A DNA stretch of 12,361 nt. It comes from VFBF01 sp033764865. Its GTDB lineage: Bacteria > Pseudomonadota > Alphaproteobacteria > Caulobacterales > Aquidulcibacteraceae. The stretch spans positions 1 through 12,361 of the forward strand of contig JANRIM010000030.1 in NCBI GenBank assembly GCA_033764865.1, written 5' to 3'. Shown one piece after another: positions 6,476-12,361 of this stretch. The position numbers and the translations under genes are program-made. A model generated the notes under the pieces. That model was not told the origin of the DNA. It did not search any database and saw only the letters and a list, made by a program, of their open reading frames with translations. Numbering within the stretch: the first letter of the stretch is position 1; the number at the start of each line of letters is the position of its first letter.

Positions 6476-7104
6476 TGGAGGATCCGGGCTTCGACCGGTT
6501 GATGCGGTTCGTGCTGGAGCTGCGCCAGAGCGGCGTCACCGACGCGCGCGTTCTGGCCGCCATGGAGCGCACGCCGCGCACGCACTTCGCCCCGGCCCAG
6601 TTCGCCGCGTTCGCGCTGGAGGATCGCGCCTTGCCGCTGGCGGACGGGCAGCAGATGACCAAGCCGTCCACCGTGGGCCGCGTGCTCTGCGCGCTCGATC
6701 TGAAGGGCGGGGAAACCGTGCTCGAGGTGGGGACGGGCTCCGGGTACCAGGCCGCCGTGATCGGGGCGGTGGCGCGCCGGGTGATCTCGCTGGAGCGGCG
6801 CCAGGCGCTGGCGGCGGCGGCGCGCGGGCGCGTGGGCCAGCTGCGCGCGATGCATGTCTACGTGCACTGGGCCGACGGGGCGGAGGGCTGGCGCGACGAG
6901 CCGGCGTTCGACCGCATCGTGATCAACGCCGCGGTGGCTGCGCCGCCGCCCGCACTCGCCGCGCAGTTGTCGGCGGGCGGGGTGATGGCCGCGGGCGTGG
7001 ACGGGCGGCTGGTGCGCTGGCGCAAGGGCGCGGACGGGGCGTTGGCGGCCAGCGACGCAGGGCCGCTCGATCTCGCCGCGCTAGAGGCGGGCGCGGCGCC
7101 CTAG
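6475..7104 (+). CDS. pcm: Protein-L-isoaspartate O-methyltransferase (divergent Pcm)
   Basis: A 209-residue SAM-dependent methyltransferase of the PCMT family, which repairs isoaspartyl damage in aged proteins. The SAM-binding motif VLEVGTGSGYQAAVI (82-96) is intact and ISLERRQALAAAAR follows as the expected second motif. The substrate-side block is unusual: GQQMTKPSTV stands where most PCMTs have GQTISQPxxV. The later block FDRIVINAAVAAPPPAL resembles the usual 'FDRIIVTAAAPxxPxxL' but lacks its typical residues. The C-terminus is shortened and alanine-rich. The start is the ATG overlapping the surE stop (TGATG). Placement after surE strongly supports the Pcm assignment, but activity on isoaspartyl peptides is not assured given the changed active-site loop. 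Confidence 0.85.
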   Translation: MEDPGFDRLMRFVLELRQSGVTDARVLAAMERTPRTHFAPAQFAAFALEDRALPLADGQQMTKPSTVGRVLCALDLKGGETVLEVGTGSGYQAAVIGAVARRVISLERRQALAAAARGRVGQLRAMHVYVHWADGAEGWRDEPAFDRIVINAAVAAPPPALAAQLSAGGVMAAGVDGRLVRWRKGADGALAASDAGPLDLAALEAGAAP

Positions 7105-7116
7105 GGACCGGGGCAG

Positions 7117-8106
7117 TTGGCTGGAGCGGCGATTCGGGCGCATGCAGCAGCCATGGTGCGGGCGGCGTTTTCCAGCGTGATCGTGCTCGCGGGGTGCGCC
7201 GCTGCGGGGCCCGCGCCGGTGGAGTACGGCGCGGCGCGGCCGGCCCCGGCCGCACGGCCCGCCCCGGAACGCGCCCCACCGCCAGCGCCCGCTGCCGTGC
7301 CCGCTCCCGCGCCGAACTGGGCGGCGGGGCCGGGAACGCCGTTGTCCACCTGGGCGCTCCAGCCGGCGCAGGCCGCGCCGTTCCATCCCGCCATGGCCCC
7401 CGCGACGCACACCGTGGCGCCGGGGGAAACCCTCTATGCGCTCTCCGTCCGCTATCAGGTTCCGCTGCGTGCGCTGATCGAGGCCAACGCGCTGGCCGCG
7501 CCTTTCACGTTGACGCCCGGGCGGACCCTGCGGCTGCCGCCGCCGCGGATCCACGAGGTCCGGCGCGGGGAAACGCTCGTGGGCGTGGCGCGTCGGTACA
7601 ACATCGACGCGCGGTCGCTGGCGCTGCTCAATCGCCTGCCCAAGCCCTACGCCCTGAAGGCGGGGGACCGGCTCGCGCTGCCTGCGCTCGCCCGCGGGGA
7701 GGTGCCGCCGGAGACGCCGGCGCCGCCACCTGCGCCCGCGGGGGCGACGCGTTTCGCGTGGCCGGTGGCCGGCGTGGTGCTGACCCGCTTCGGCGCGCAG
7801 GCGGGTGGGCGGCGATCGGACGGCGTCGACATCGCCGCAGCCGACGGCGCGGCGGTCAACGCCGCCGAGGCGGGCGTGGTGGCCTACGCGGGCTCGGATC
7901 TGGAGGGCTACGGCCGCCTCATGCTCGTCCAGCACGAGGGCGGGTGGATCAGCGCCTATGCGCACTGCGGGCGGTTCGCCGCGAAGGAAGGCGAGCGCGT
8001 GCGGCGGGCCCAGAAGATCGCCGAAGCGGCGGGCGGGCGGATCCACTTCCAGCTGCGCCGGGGCGCGACGCCCGTCGATCCGCTCCAGTCCCTGCCGCCC
8101 ATCTAG
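7117..8106 (+). CDS. LysM/M23 (LytM) lipoprotein, NlpD-like
   Basis: A 329-residue predicted outer-membrane lipoprotein (numbering from a TTG start). The signal sequence ends in the lipobox LAGC, Cys27. A proline/alanine-rich linker (about 28-90) precedes two LysM peptidoglycan-binding domains (98-141, HTVAPGETLYALSVRY; 146-189, HEVRRGETLVGVARRY). A C-terminal M23/LytM domain covers about 212-325. Its zinc site is incomplete: Ser234 replaces the first His of HxGxD (Asp238 kept), and Arg308 replaces the first His of HxH (His310 kept); His283 in AYAH is retained. Escherichia coli NlpD is degenerate in the same way and acts as an amidase activator, so the same role is inferred here. TTG has AGGGA about 9 bases upstream; an ATG at 7153 would leave a 14-residue signal and has no clear ribosome-binding site. 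Confidence 0.88.
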   Translation: MAGAAIRAHAAAMVRAAFSSVIVLAGCAAAGPAPVEYGAARPAPAARPAPERAPPPAPAAVPAPAPNWAAGPGTPLSTWALQPAQAAPFHPAMAPATHTVAPGETLYALSVRYQVPLRALIEANALAAPFTLTPGRTLRLPPPRIHEVRRGETLVGVARRYNIDARSLALLNRLPKPYALKAGDRLALPALARGEVPPETPAPPPAPAGATRFAWPVAGVVLTRFGAQAGGRRSDGVDIAAADGAAVNAAEAGVVAYAGSDLEGYGRLMLVQHEGGWISAYAHCGRFAAKEGERVRRAQKIAEAAGGRIHFQLRRGATPVDPLQSLPPI

Positions 8107-8119
8107 CGGGACGCCAACC

Positions 8120-8965
8120 TCAGTAGCGCGCGTCCACGCCCAGTTCCCCCGCCAGCGCCAGGATGAATTGCCACGCCGTGCGCCCGGAGCGCGCGCCCCG
8201 CGCCATGGCCCATTGCAGCGCCCGCAGCCGGAGCGCGTCCTCGGCCACGGGCAGCGCCAGCGCCTGAGCGTAGGCGGCCACGATCCGCAGATACTGCTCC
8301 TGGTCGAGGGCGTGAAAGCCCATCCAGAGGCCGAACCGGTCCGAGAGCGCAAGGCGCTCCTCGGCGGTGTCGGACCAGTGCAGGTCGCCGGCGGCGTTTT
8401 CCCGCGCGTCGCGCCCCATCAGGTGGCGACGGTTGGAGGTGGCGTAGACGATCACGTTGGGCGCCCGCCCGCCGAGGCCCCCGTCGAGCGCGGGCTTGAG
8501 GGCCTTGGCGGCGTCGTCCTCCCCGTCGAAGGAGAGATCGTCGATGAACACGATGGCGCGCACGTCGAGGCCGGCCACGGCGTCGAGCAGGGCGGGGACG
8601 GCGGCCAGCGCGTCGCGGGGGACCTCGATCAGCTTGAGCGCGGGCGCATCGGCGGCCACGGCCGCGTGGACGGCCCGCACCAACGCGCTCTTGCCCGCCC
8701 CGCGGACGCCCCAGAGCAGGGCGTTGTTGGCCCGCGCCCCGGCGGCGAAGCGTCGCGTGTTGTCCAGCAAGGCCTTTTTCTGGGGCTCCACCTCCCTCAG
8801 GAGGGCCAGCGGCGCGCCCCCGGCGACCGCCGGGCGAAGGCCCCCGGCATGCGGGCGCCAGACGAACGTGGTCCCCGACGCAAGCAGCGCAGGGTCGGGC
8901 GGCGGCGGCGACAGCCGCTCCAGCGCGCCCGCGATGCGCGAAAGCTGGCGGAGGGTTTCATCCAT
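8120..8965 (-). CDS. DUF815 family AAA-type ATPase
   Basis: A 281-residue P-loop ATPase of the DUF815 family. Walker A is GVRGAGKSAL with Lys92; Walker B is IVFIDDLSF with Asp142-Asp143. Downstream, VIVYATSNRRHLMGRD is a sensor-1-like stretch and SDRFGLWMGFHALDQEQYLRIV matches the family's conserved C-terminal region. There are no membrane segments or signal peptide. The biochemical role of this family is not known to me; its position beside yajC-secDF recurs in alphaproteobacteria, which hints at a link but proves none. It converges on the LysM gene with 13 bases between stops and diverges from yajC across 105 bases. The ATG at 8965 gives the usual family length; the open frame upstream runs into the yajC promoter and gene. 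Confidence 0.88.
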   Translation of the reverse strand: MDETLRQLSRIAGALERLSPPPPDPALLASGTTFVWRPHAGGLRPAVAGGAPLALLREVEPQKKALLDNTRRFAAGARANNALLWGVRGAGKSALVRAVHAAVAADAPALKLIEVPRDALAAVPALLDAVAGLDVRAIVFIDDLSFDGEDDAAKALKPALDGGLGGRAPNVIVYATSNRRHLMGRDARENAAGDLHWSDTAEERLALSDRFGLWMGFHALDQEQYLRIVAAYAQALALPVAEDALRLRALQWAMARGARSGRTAWQFILALAGELGVDARY

Positions 8966-8997
8966 GGGGTGCGCGCATGGGCTGGGGGCCGGGCCGA

Positions 8998-9025
8998 TTG
9001 CAATGGCGGGGAAGGGCCGTATAGT
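8998..9025 (+). promoter_or_regulatory. Sigma70-like promoter for yajC-secD-secF
   Basis: TTGCAA (8998-9003) and TATAGT (9020-9025) are separated by 16 bases, an A/T-containing pair in an otherwise very G/C-rich spacer. Transcription would begin near 9032, about 40 bases before the yajC ATG. The -35 hexamer lies inside the 8-base palindrome ATTGCAAT (8997-9004), which could also bind a regulator or affect the divergent DUF815 gene. Confidence 0.6.
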
Positions 9026-9070
9026 CCGCGCCGCTGCGGCCGGGAAGGCGCGCGCGATCCAAGGGTTCCC

Positions 9071-9433
9071 ATGCTTTTTTCCGACGCTTACGCGCAAACC
9101 GGCGCCCCCGCCGGCGCTGACCCGACGACGGCGCTGCTGCTGCAGCTGTTCCCGTTCGCGATCATCTTCATCGTGTTCTACTTCCTGATGATCCGGCCTC
9201 AGCAAAGGCGGCTCAAGGCCCACCAGGAAATGATCGCCAACCTGAAGCGGGGGGACGTGGTGGTCACCTCCGGCGGGTTCATCGGGAAGGTGAAGTCCGT
9301 GGCCGACGACGAGGTGCGCGTGGAGATCGCCACCAACGTGGAGGCGCGCGTCGTCCGCCACACGATCTCGGAAGTGCGCACCCGGGGCGAGCCCGCCCCG
9401 GCCAACGATTCCAAGCCCGCGAAGACGGACTGA
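9071..9433 (+). CDS. yajC: Sec translocon accessory protein YajC
   Basis: A 120-residue single-pass inner-membrane subunit that associates with SecD and SecF in the Sec holotranslocon. A short N-terminal segment (MLFSDAYAQTGAPAGAD, alphaproteobacterial in style) precedes one transmembrane helix (about 21-40). After it come the family signature MIRPQQRRLKAHQEMIANLKRGDVVVTSGGFIGKV and the cytoplasmic domain with VRVEIATNVEARV. The ATG has AAGGG five bases upstream. Coding sequence opens with a run of six T's, unusual against the G/C-rich background and likely to keep the start unstructured. It is first in a tight operon: secD starts four bases after its stop. Confidence 0.96.
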   Translation: MLFSDAYAQTGAPAGADPTTALLLQLFPFAIIFIVFYFLMIRPQQRRLKAHQEMIANLKRGDVVVTSGGFIGKVKSVADDEVRVEIATNVEARVVRHTISEVRTRGEPAPANDSKPAKTD

Positions 9434-9437
9434 CCCC

Positions 9438-11057
9438 ATGTTGAATGTCGCCCCGTGGCGTGTGTGGCTTGTCCTCATCGTCACGGCACTCGGGCTGGTC
9501 GTGGCGTCGCCCAACTTCATCCCGGAGTCCGTCCGGAGCCAGGTCCCCGTCCTGCGGGACCTTCGCCCGGTCAACCTTGGCCTCGACCTCCAGGGGGGCG
9601 CCTACCTGCTCTACCAAGTGGACGTGGCCGCGCTGGAGAAACAGCAGCTCGACGGCGTGGTCGACGACATGGTCCGCGTCCTTCGGGAGGCCGAGCCGCG
9701 CATCCTGCAGACCGGCCGCGGCGTCGCCGGCAACGCCGCGCGGGTGCGCCTCGTCAATCCCGCGGACGGCCAGCGCGCGCTCGCCCTGCTGGACCGGGAG
9801 TTGGCGACCCCCATCAACACCGGCGGCCTCGGCAACAGCGAGAAGCGCCTCAACTTCACCCTCCAGCCGGACGGGACCATCGAAGGGCGGTTCTCCGCCG
9901 CGATGCTGGACCAGGCCACCCGTCAGGCGGTGGACCAGTCGCGCGAGGTCATCATGCGTCGGATCGACCCCGGCGGCGTGAGCGAAACCTCCGTCCAGCG
10001 CCAGGGCGCGGACCGCATCGTGGTGCAGGCGCCGGGCGAGCAGGATCCCGAGACGCTCAAGCGCCGCATCGGCCAGACCGCGCGGCTCACGTTCCACCTG
10101 CTGGACGAGACGGTCGATCCCGCCGACGCCGCCGTGGGACGCGCGCCGCCCGGGTCGCTGGCGCTGCCGCAGGACAATCCCGCCGAGCCCGTGGTCATCG
10201 TGCGCGAGCGCGCGCTGCTTTCGGGCGATGACCTGAACAGCGCCAACCCCGGCTTCGACCCGCAGACAGGCGAGCCCATCGTGCAGTTCCGGTTCGACCA
10301 GCGCGGCACGCGGGTGTTCGGCCAGGTGACCCAGGCCAACGTCAACAAGCGCTTCGCCGTCGTGCTCGACGGGCGCGTGATCACGGCGCCCAACATCAAC
10401 GAGCCGATCCTCGGCGGTTCGGGCCAGATCAGCGGCAACTTCACCCCGGAAAGCGCCAAGGAGCTGGCGGACCTGCTCAACGCCGGCGCGCTGCCTGCGC
10501 CGCTGGCCATCGTGGAGCAGCGCAGCGTGGGGCCGGGCCTCGGTCAGGACGCCATCGAAGCCGGCCAGATCTCCACGATGATCGCGGGCGTGCTGGTGCT
10601 GATTTTCATGGTGCTGGCGTACGGCTTCCTGTTCGGCGGCATCTCCGTCGCGGCGCTGGTGATCAACGGGGTGCTGATCCTCGCTGCGATGTCGCTCACG
10701 GGGGCGGCGCTGACGCTGCCGGGCGTGGCGGGCCTCATCCTCACGCTCGCGGTGGCGCTTGACGCCAACGTGCTGATCTACGAGCGGATGCGCGACGAGG
10801 TGAAGGCGGGGCGGGTGCCGGCGCTGGCGATCGACGCGGGCTTCAGCCGCGCCATGATCACCATCTTCGACGCCAACATCACCCACCTCGGGGCCGCGCT
10901 CATCATGATGGCGCTGGCGCCGCCCGGGCCGGTGAAGGGCTTCGCGTGGACGCTCACGATCGGTGTGTTCACGTCGGTGTTCACCGCCGTGCTCGTGACG
11001 CAAATCCTGGTCGCCTGGTGGTTCCGCGCCACCCGGCCCAAGACGCTGCCGATATAG
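9438..11057 (+). CDS. secD: Protein translocase subunit SecD
   Basis: A 539-residue inner-membrane subunit that, with SecF, uses the proton motive force to help complete protein export through SecYEG. Transmembrane helix 1 spans about residues 8-28, followed by the D1 motif LGLDLQGG (47-54). The large periplasmic P1 region includes the conserved block GGVSETSVQRQGADRIVVQAPG and QTARLTFHLLD. From about residue 375 come five more transmembrane helices of the RND-like SecD/SecF core. ALDANVLIYERMRDE contains Asp442, which corresponds to the aspartate required for proton conduction in characterised SecDF. FDANITHLGAALIMM lies beyond it. Length is in the normal bacterial range (E. coli SecD is somewhat longer). 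It is a separate gene from secF, with a 12-base gap. Confidence 0.96.
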   Translation: MLNVAPWRVWLVLIVTALGLVVASPNFIPESVRSQVPVLRDLRPVNLGLDLQGGAYLLYQVDVAALEKQQLDGVVDDMVRVLREAEPRILQTGRGVAGNAARVRLVNPADGQRALALLDRELATPINTGGLGNSEKRLNFTLQPDGTIEGRFSAAMLDQATRQAVDQSREVIMRRIDPGGVSETSVQRQGADRIVVQAPGEQDPETLKRRIGQTARLTFHLLDETVDPADAAVGRAPPGSLALPQDNPAEPVVIVRERALLSGDDLNSANPGFDPQTGEPIVQFRFDQRGTRVFGQVTQANVNKRFAVVLDGRVITAPNINEPILGGSGQISGNFTPESAKELADLLNAGALPAPLAIVEQRSVGPGLGQDAIEAGQISTMIAGVLVLIFMVLAYGFLFGGISVAALVINGVLILAAMSLTGAALTLPGVAGLILTLAVALDANVLIYERMRDEVKAGRVPALAIDAGFSRAMITIFDANITHLGAALIMMALAPPGPVKGFAWTLTIGVFTSVFTAVLVTQILVAWWFRATRPKTLPI

Positions 11058-11069
11058 GGTGCTCCGCCG

Positions 11070-12038
11070 ATGTGGCCGCTGATCAAGTTCCTGCCGGAAA
11101 AGACCAACTTCAAGTACGTGGCGCTCGCCCCCGTCATGGGCGCGCTGTCGCTGCTGGCGTGCCTGGCCTCGCTGTACCTGACGCTTGTGCCGTTCCAGCC
11201 GCCGTGCGCGGGGCTGAACTGCGGGGTGGATTTCCAGGGCGGCACTCTGATCGAGCTGTCCACGCCGGGACGGGACGTGGACCTGGGGCGGCTTCGGTCG
11301 CTGCTCGCGGAAGAGGGCGTGGGCGACGTGCAGGTGCAGGCCTTCGGCGACGCCAGCAAGGCGATGGTGAAGTTCGAGACCCCGGACGGCGAGAACGCCG
11401 CCGCCGTCGCCGACCGGGTCAAGGCCGCCATCGGCCAGACGCTGGGCGCGGTGAGCTTCGACCGGACGGAAGTGGTGGGACCGCAGGTGTCGGGGGAGCT
11501 GCTGGCGAAGGGCGTGCTCGCGCTCTTGTGCGGCATCGGGCTCATGCTGGTCTACATCTGGTTCCGGTTCGGGCTGACGTTCGGCCTCGGCGCCGTCATC
11601 GCGCTGGCCCACGACGTGCTGCTGACCTTCGGCCTGTTCGCGCTGACGGACATGGAGTTCACGCTGGTGGCCGTGGGCGCGATCCTCACGATCATCGGCT
11701 ATTCCATCAACGACAAGATCGTGGTGCTCGACCGGGTGCGGGAGAACCTGCGCAAGTACAAGCGCATGCCCATGGGTGAGCTGATCGACCTGTCGGTCAA
11801 CGAAACCCTGTCGCGCACCATCATCACCGGCACCACCGGCCTGATGGCGCTGGGCGTGATGGCGTTCTTCGGCGGCGAGGCGCTGTTTGCGTTCGCGGTG
11901 GCGATGGCGTTCGGCATCGTCATCGGCACGTACTCCTCCATTTACGTCGCCGCGCCCATCCTCATCCTCCTGGGCATCGGCAGGCGGGAGGGGGATTCAA
12001 AGCGCGCCGAGGCCGGCGGGGCCGCCCAGCTGCCCTGA
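11070..12038 (+). CDS. secF: Protein translocase subunit SecF
   Basis: A 322-residue inner-membrane partner of SecD. Helix 1 spans about residues 17-41 and is followed by the GVDFQGG motif (52-58) and a small periplasmic P4-type domain. Five transmembrane helices follow from about residue 146. Family motifs include ALAHDVLLTFG with Asp182, GYSINDKIVVLDRVREN (with Arg222 and Arg224) and SRTIITGTTGLMALG. These fit the SecF side of the proton-conducting core. Two cysteines, Cys46 and Cys51, lie on the periplasmic side just before the GVDFQGG motif and could form a disulfide. The ATG lies 12 bases after the secD stop, with AGGG about 10 bases upstream. No intrinsic terminator is visible after the stop. 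Confidence 0.96.
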   Translation: MWPLIKFLPEKTNFKYVALAPVMGALSLLACLASLYLTLVPFQPPCAGLNCGVDFQGGTLIELSTPGRDVDLGRLRSLLAEEGVGDVQVQAFGDASKAMVKFETPDGENAAAVADRVKAAIGQTLGAVSFDRTEVVGPQVSGELLAKGVLALLCGIGLMLVYIWFRFGLTFGLGAVIALAHDVLLTFGLFALTDMEFTLVAVGAILTIIGYSINDKIVVLDRVRENLRKYKRMPMGELIDLSVNETLSRTIITGTTGLMALGVMAFFGGEALFAFAVAMAFGIVIGTYSSIYVAAPILILLGIGRREGDSKRAEAGGAAQLP

Positions 12039-12091
12039 GGGCGAAACACGGACGGTCAAACGCGTTGTGGCCGTGCGCGACGCCAAGGCCC

Positions 12092-12120
12092 GTGACCGGT
12101 TCCCCGAAACATCCTATAGG
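12092..12120 (+). promoter_or_regulatory. Weak promoter candidate after secF
   Basis: GTGACC (12092-12097) and TATAGG (12115-12120) are 17 bases apart, each matching 4 of 6 sigma70 positions, 32 bases ahead of the ATG of the last gene. The 114-base gap after secF (12039-12152) otherwise holds no terminator hairpin with a T-run and no repeat. Confidence 0.35.
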
Positions 12121-12152
12121 CGGGCCAGGGCAATCTCTGGAAAGTGGGCGCG

Positions 12153-12361
12153 ATGGCGAACTTCCTTGGCAATATCCGGTACGTGTCGTGGACGTCGGCG
12201 GTTCTCGCGGCGCTGTTCCTGCTGATCTACGGCATGGGCGTGCAGGGCCGGGCGCTGACCGATTCCAACCTCATCGGCGTCATCCTGCGGTGGACGCACG
12301 TGGCCGCCGGCATCATGTGGATCGGCCACCTCTACTATTTCAACTTCACGCAGATCCCCAA
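12153..12361 (+). CDS. Urate oxidase N-terminal/PuuD-like membrane protein (5' part)
   Basis: The first 69 residues of a membrane protein cut by the window edge. Helix 1 covers about residues 16-29 and helix 2 about 41-63, with the motif LRWTHVAAGIMWIGHLYYFNFTQIP (His49, His59). This pattern resembles the urate oxidase N-terminal (DUF989) family, which includes the membrane urate hydroxylase PuuD; conserved histidines in these helices may coordinate metal or haem. Whether the full protein has the C-terminal cytochrome c domain of PuuD cannot be seen. A GGAAAGTGGG stretch 5-14 bases upstream is a plausible ribosome-binding site. No purine-breakdown genes are nearby in the window, so a role in urate oxidation is not supported by context. 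Confidence 0.65.
   Translation, partial: MANFLGNIRYVSWTSAVLAALFLLIYGMGVQGRALTDSNLIGVILRWTHVAAGIMWIGHLYYFNFTQIP

Noticed and set aside
9279..11612. A 777-codon minus-strand open frame over yajC, secD and secF
   Set aside because: It is rich in His, Arg and Gln with no recognisable domain, and lies opposite unmistakable Sec genes.

Overview
This is a GC-rich (roughly 70% by eye), gene-dense chromosomal window that looks like core genome of an alphaproteobacterium. The main evidence is the order surE - pcm - LysM/M23 lipoprotein - DUF815 ATPase - yajC - secD - secF, which is typical of that class. A CC0125/CC1285-type lipoprotein (a family named from Caulobacter) and a crcB - rluC pair agree with this. 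The order or genus cannot be fixed from the sequence alone. No rRNA, tRNA, mobile element, CRISPR array or prophage gene is visible, and no gap between genes reaches 300 bases.

Left part (1-5058): a DUF805 membrane protein on the + strand runs head-on into a five-gene minus-strand cluster. In its own 5'->3' order the cluster is: an RluA-family pseudouridine synthase without an S4 domain, a small glycine-rich lipoprotein, the fluoride channel CrcB, an S4-containing RluC-type pseudouridine synthase, and a large TPR protein ending in a 2OG-Fe(II) oxygenase-like domain. Three of its four junctions are 4-base ATGA stop/start overlaps. The fourth (lipoprotein to crcB) is exactly three 12-base units long and keeps both genes in one frame. 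The cluster is therefore probably one transcript with translational coupling.

Middle part (5205-8106, + strand): a four-helix DUF1761 membrane protein, then surE, pcm and a lipoprotein with two LysM domains and a degenerate M23 (LytM) domain. SurE (nucleotidase) and Pcm (isoaspartyl protein repair) are usually read as a stationary-phase or stress maintenance pair. The LysM/LytM protein resembles NlpD and lacks zinc ligands, so it is more likely an activator of cell-wall amidases than a peptidase.

Right part (8120-12361): a minus-strand DUF815 AAA-type ATPase diverges from yajC - secD - secF across a 105-base spacer that holds a good sigma70-like promoter. YajC, SecD and SecF form the accessory membrane complex that uses the proton gradient to help SecYEG/SecA export. 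The window ends inside a membrane protein resembling the urate oxidase N-terminal/PuuD family.

No clearly new system was found. The best leads are the 12-base-unit lipoprotein/crcB junction, the TPR-oxygenase coupled to a pseudouridine synthase, the zinc-ligand-deficient LytM protein, and an 18-base perfect palindrome just before surE.
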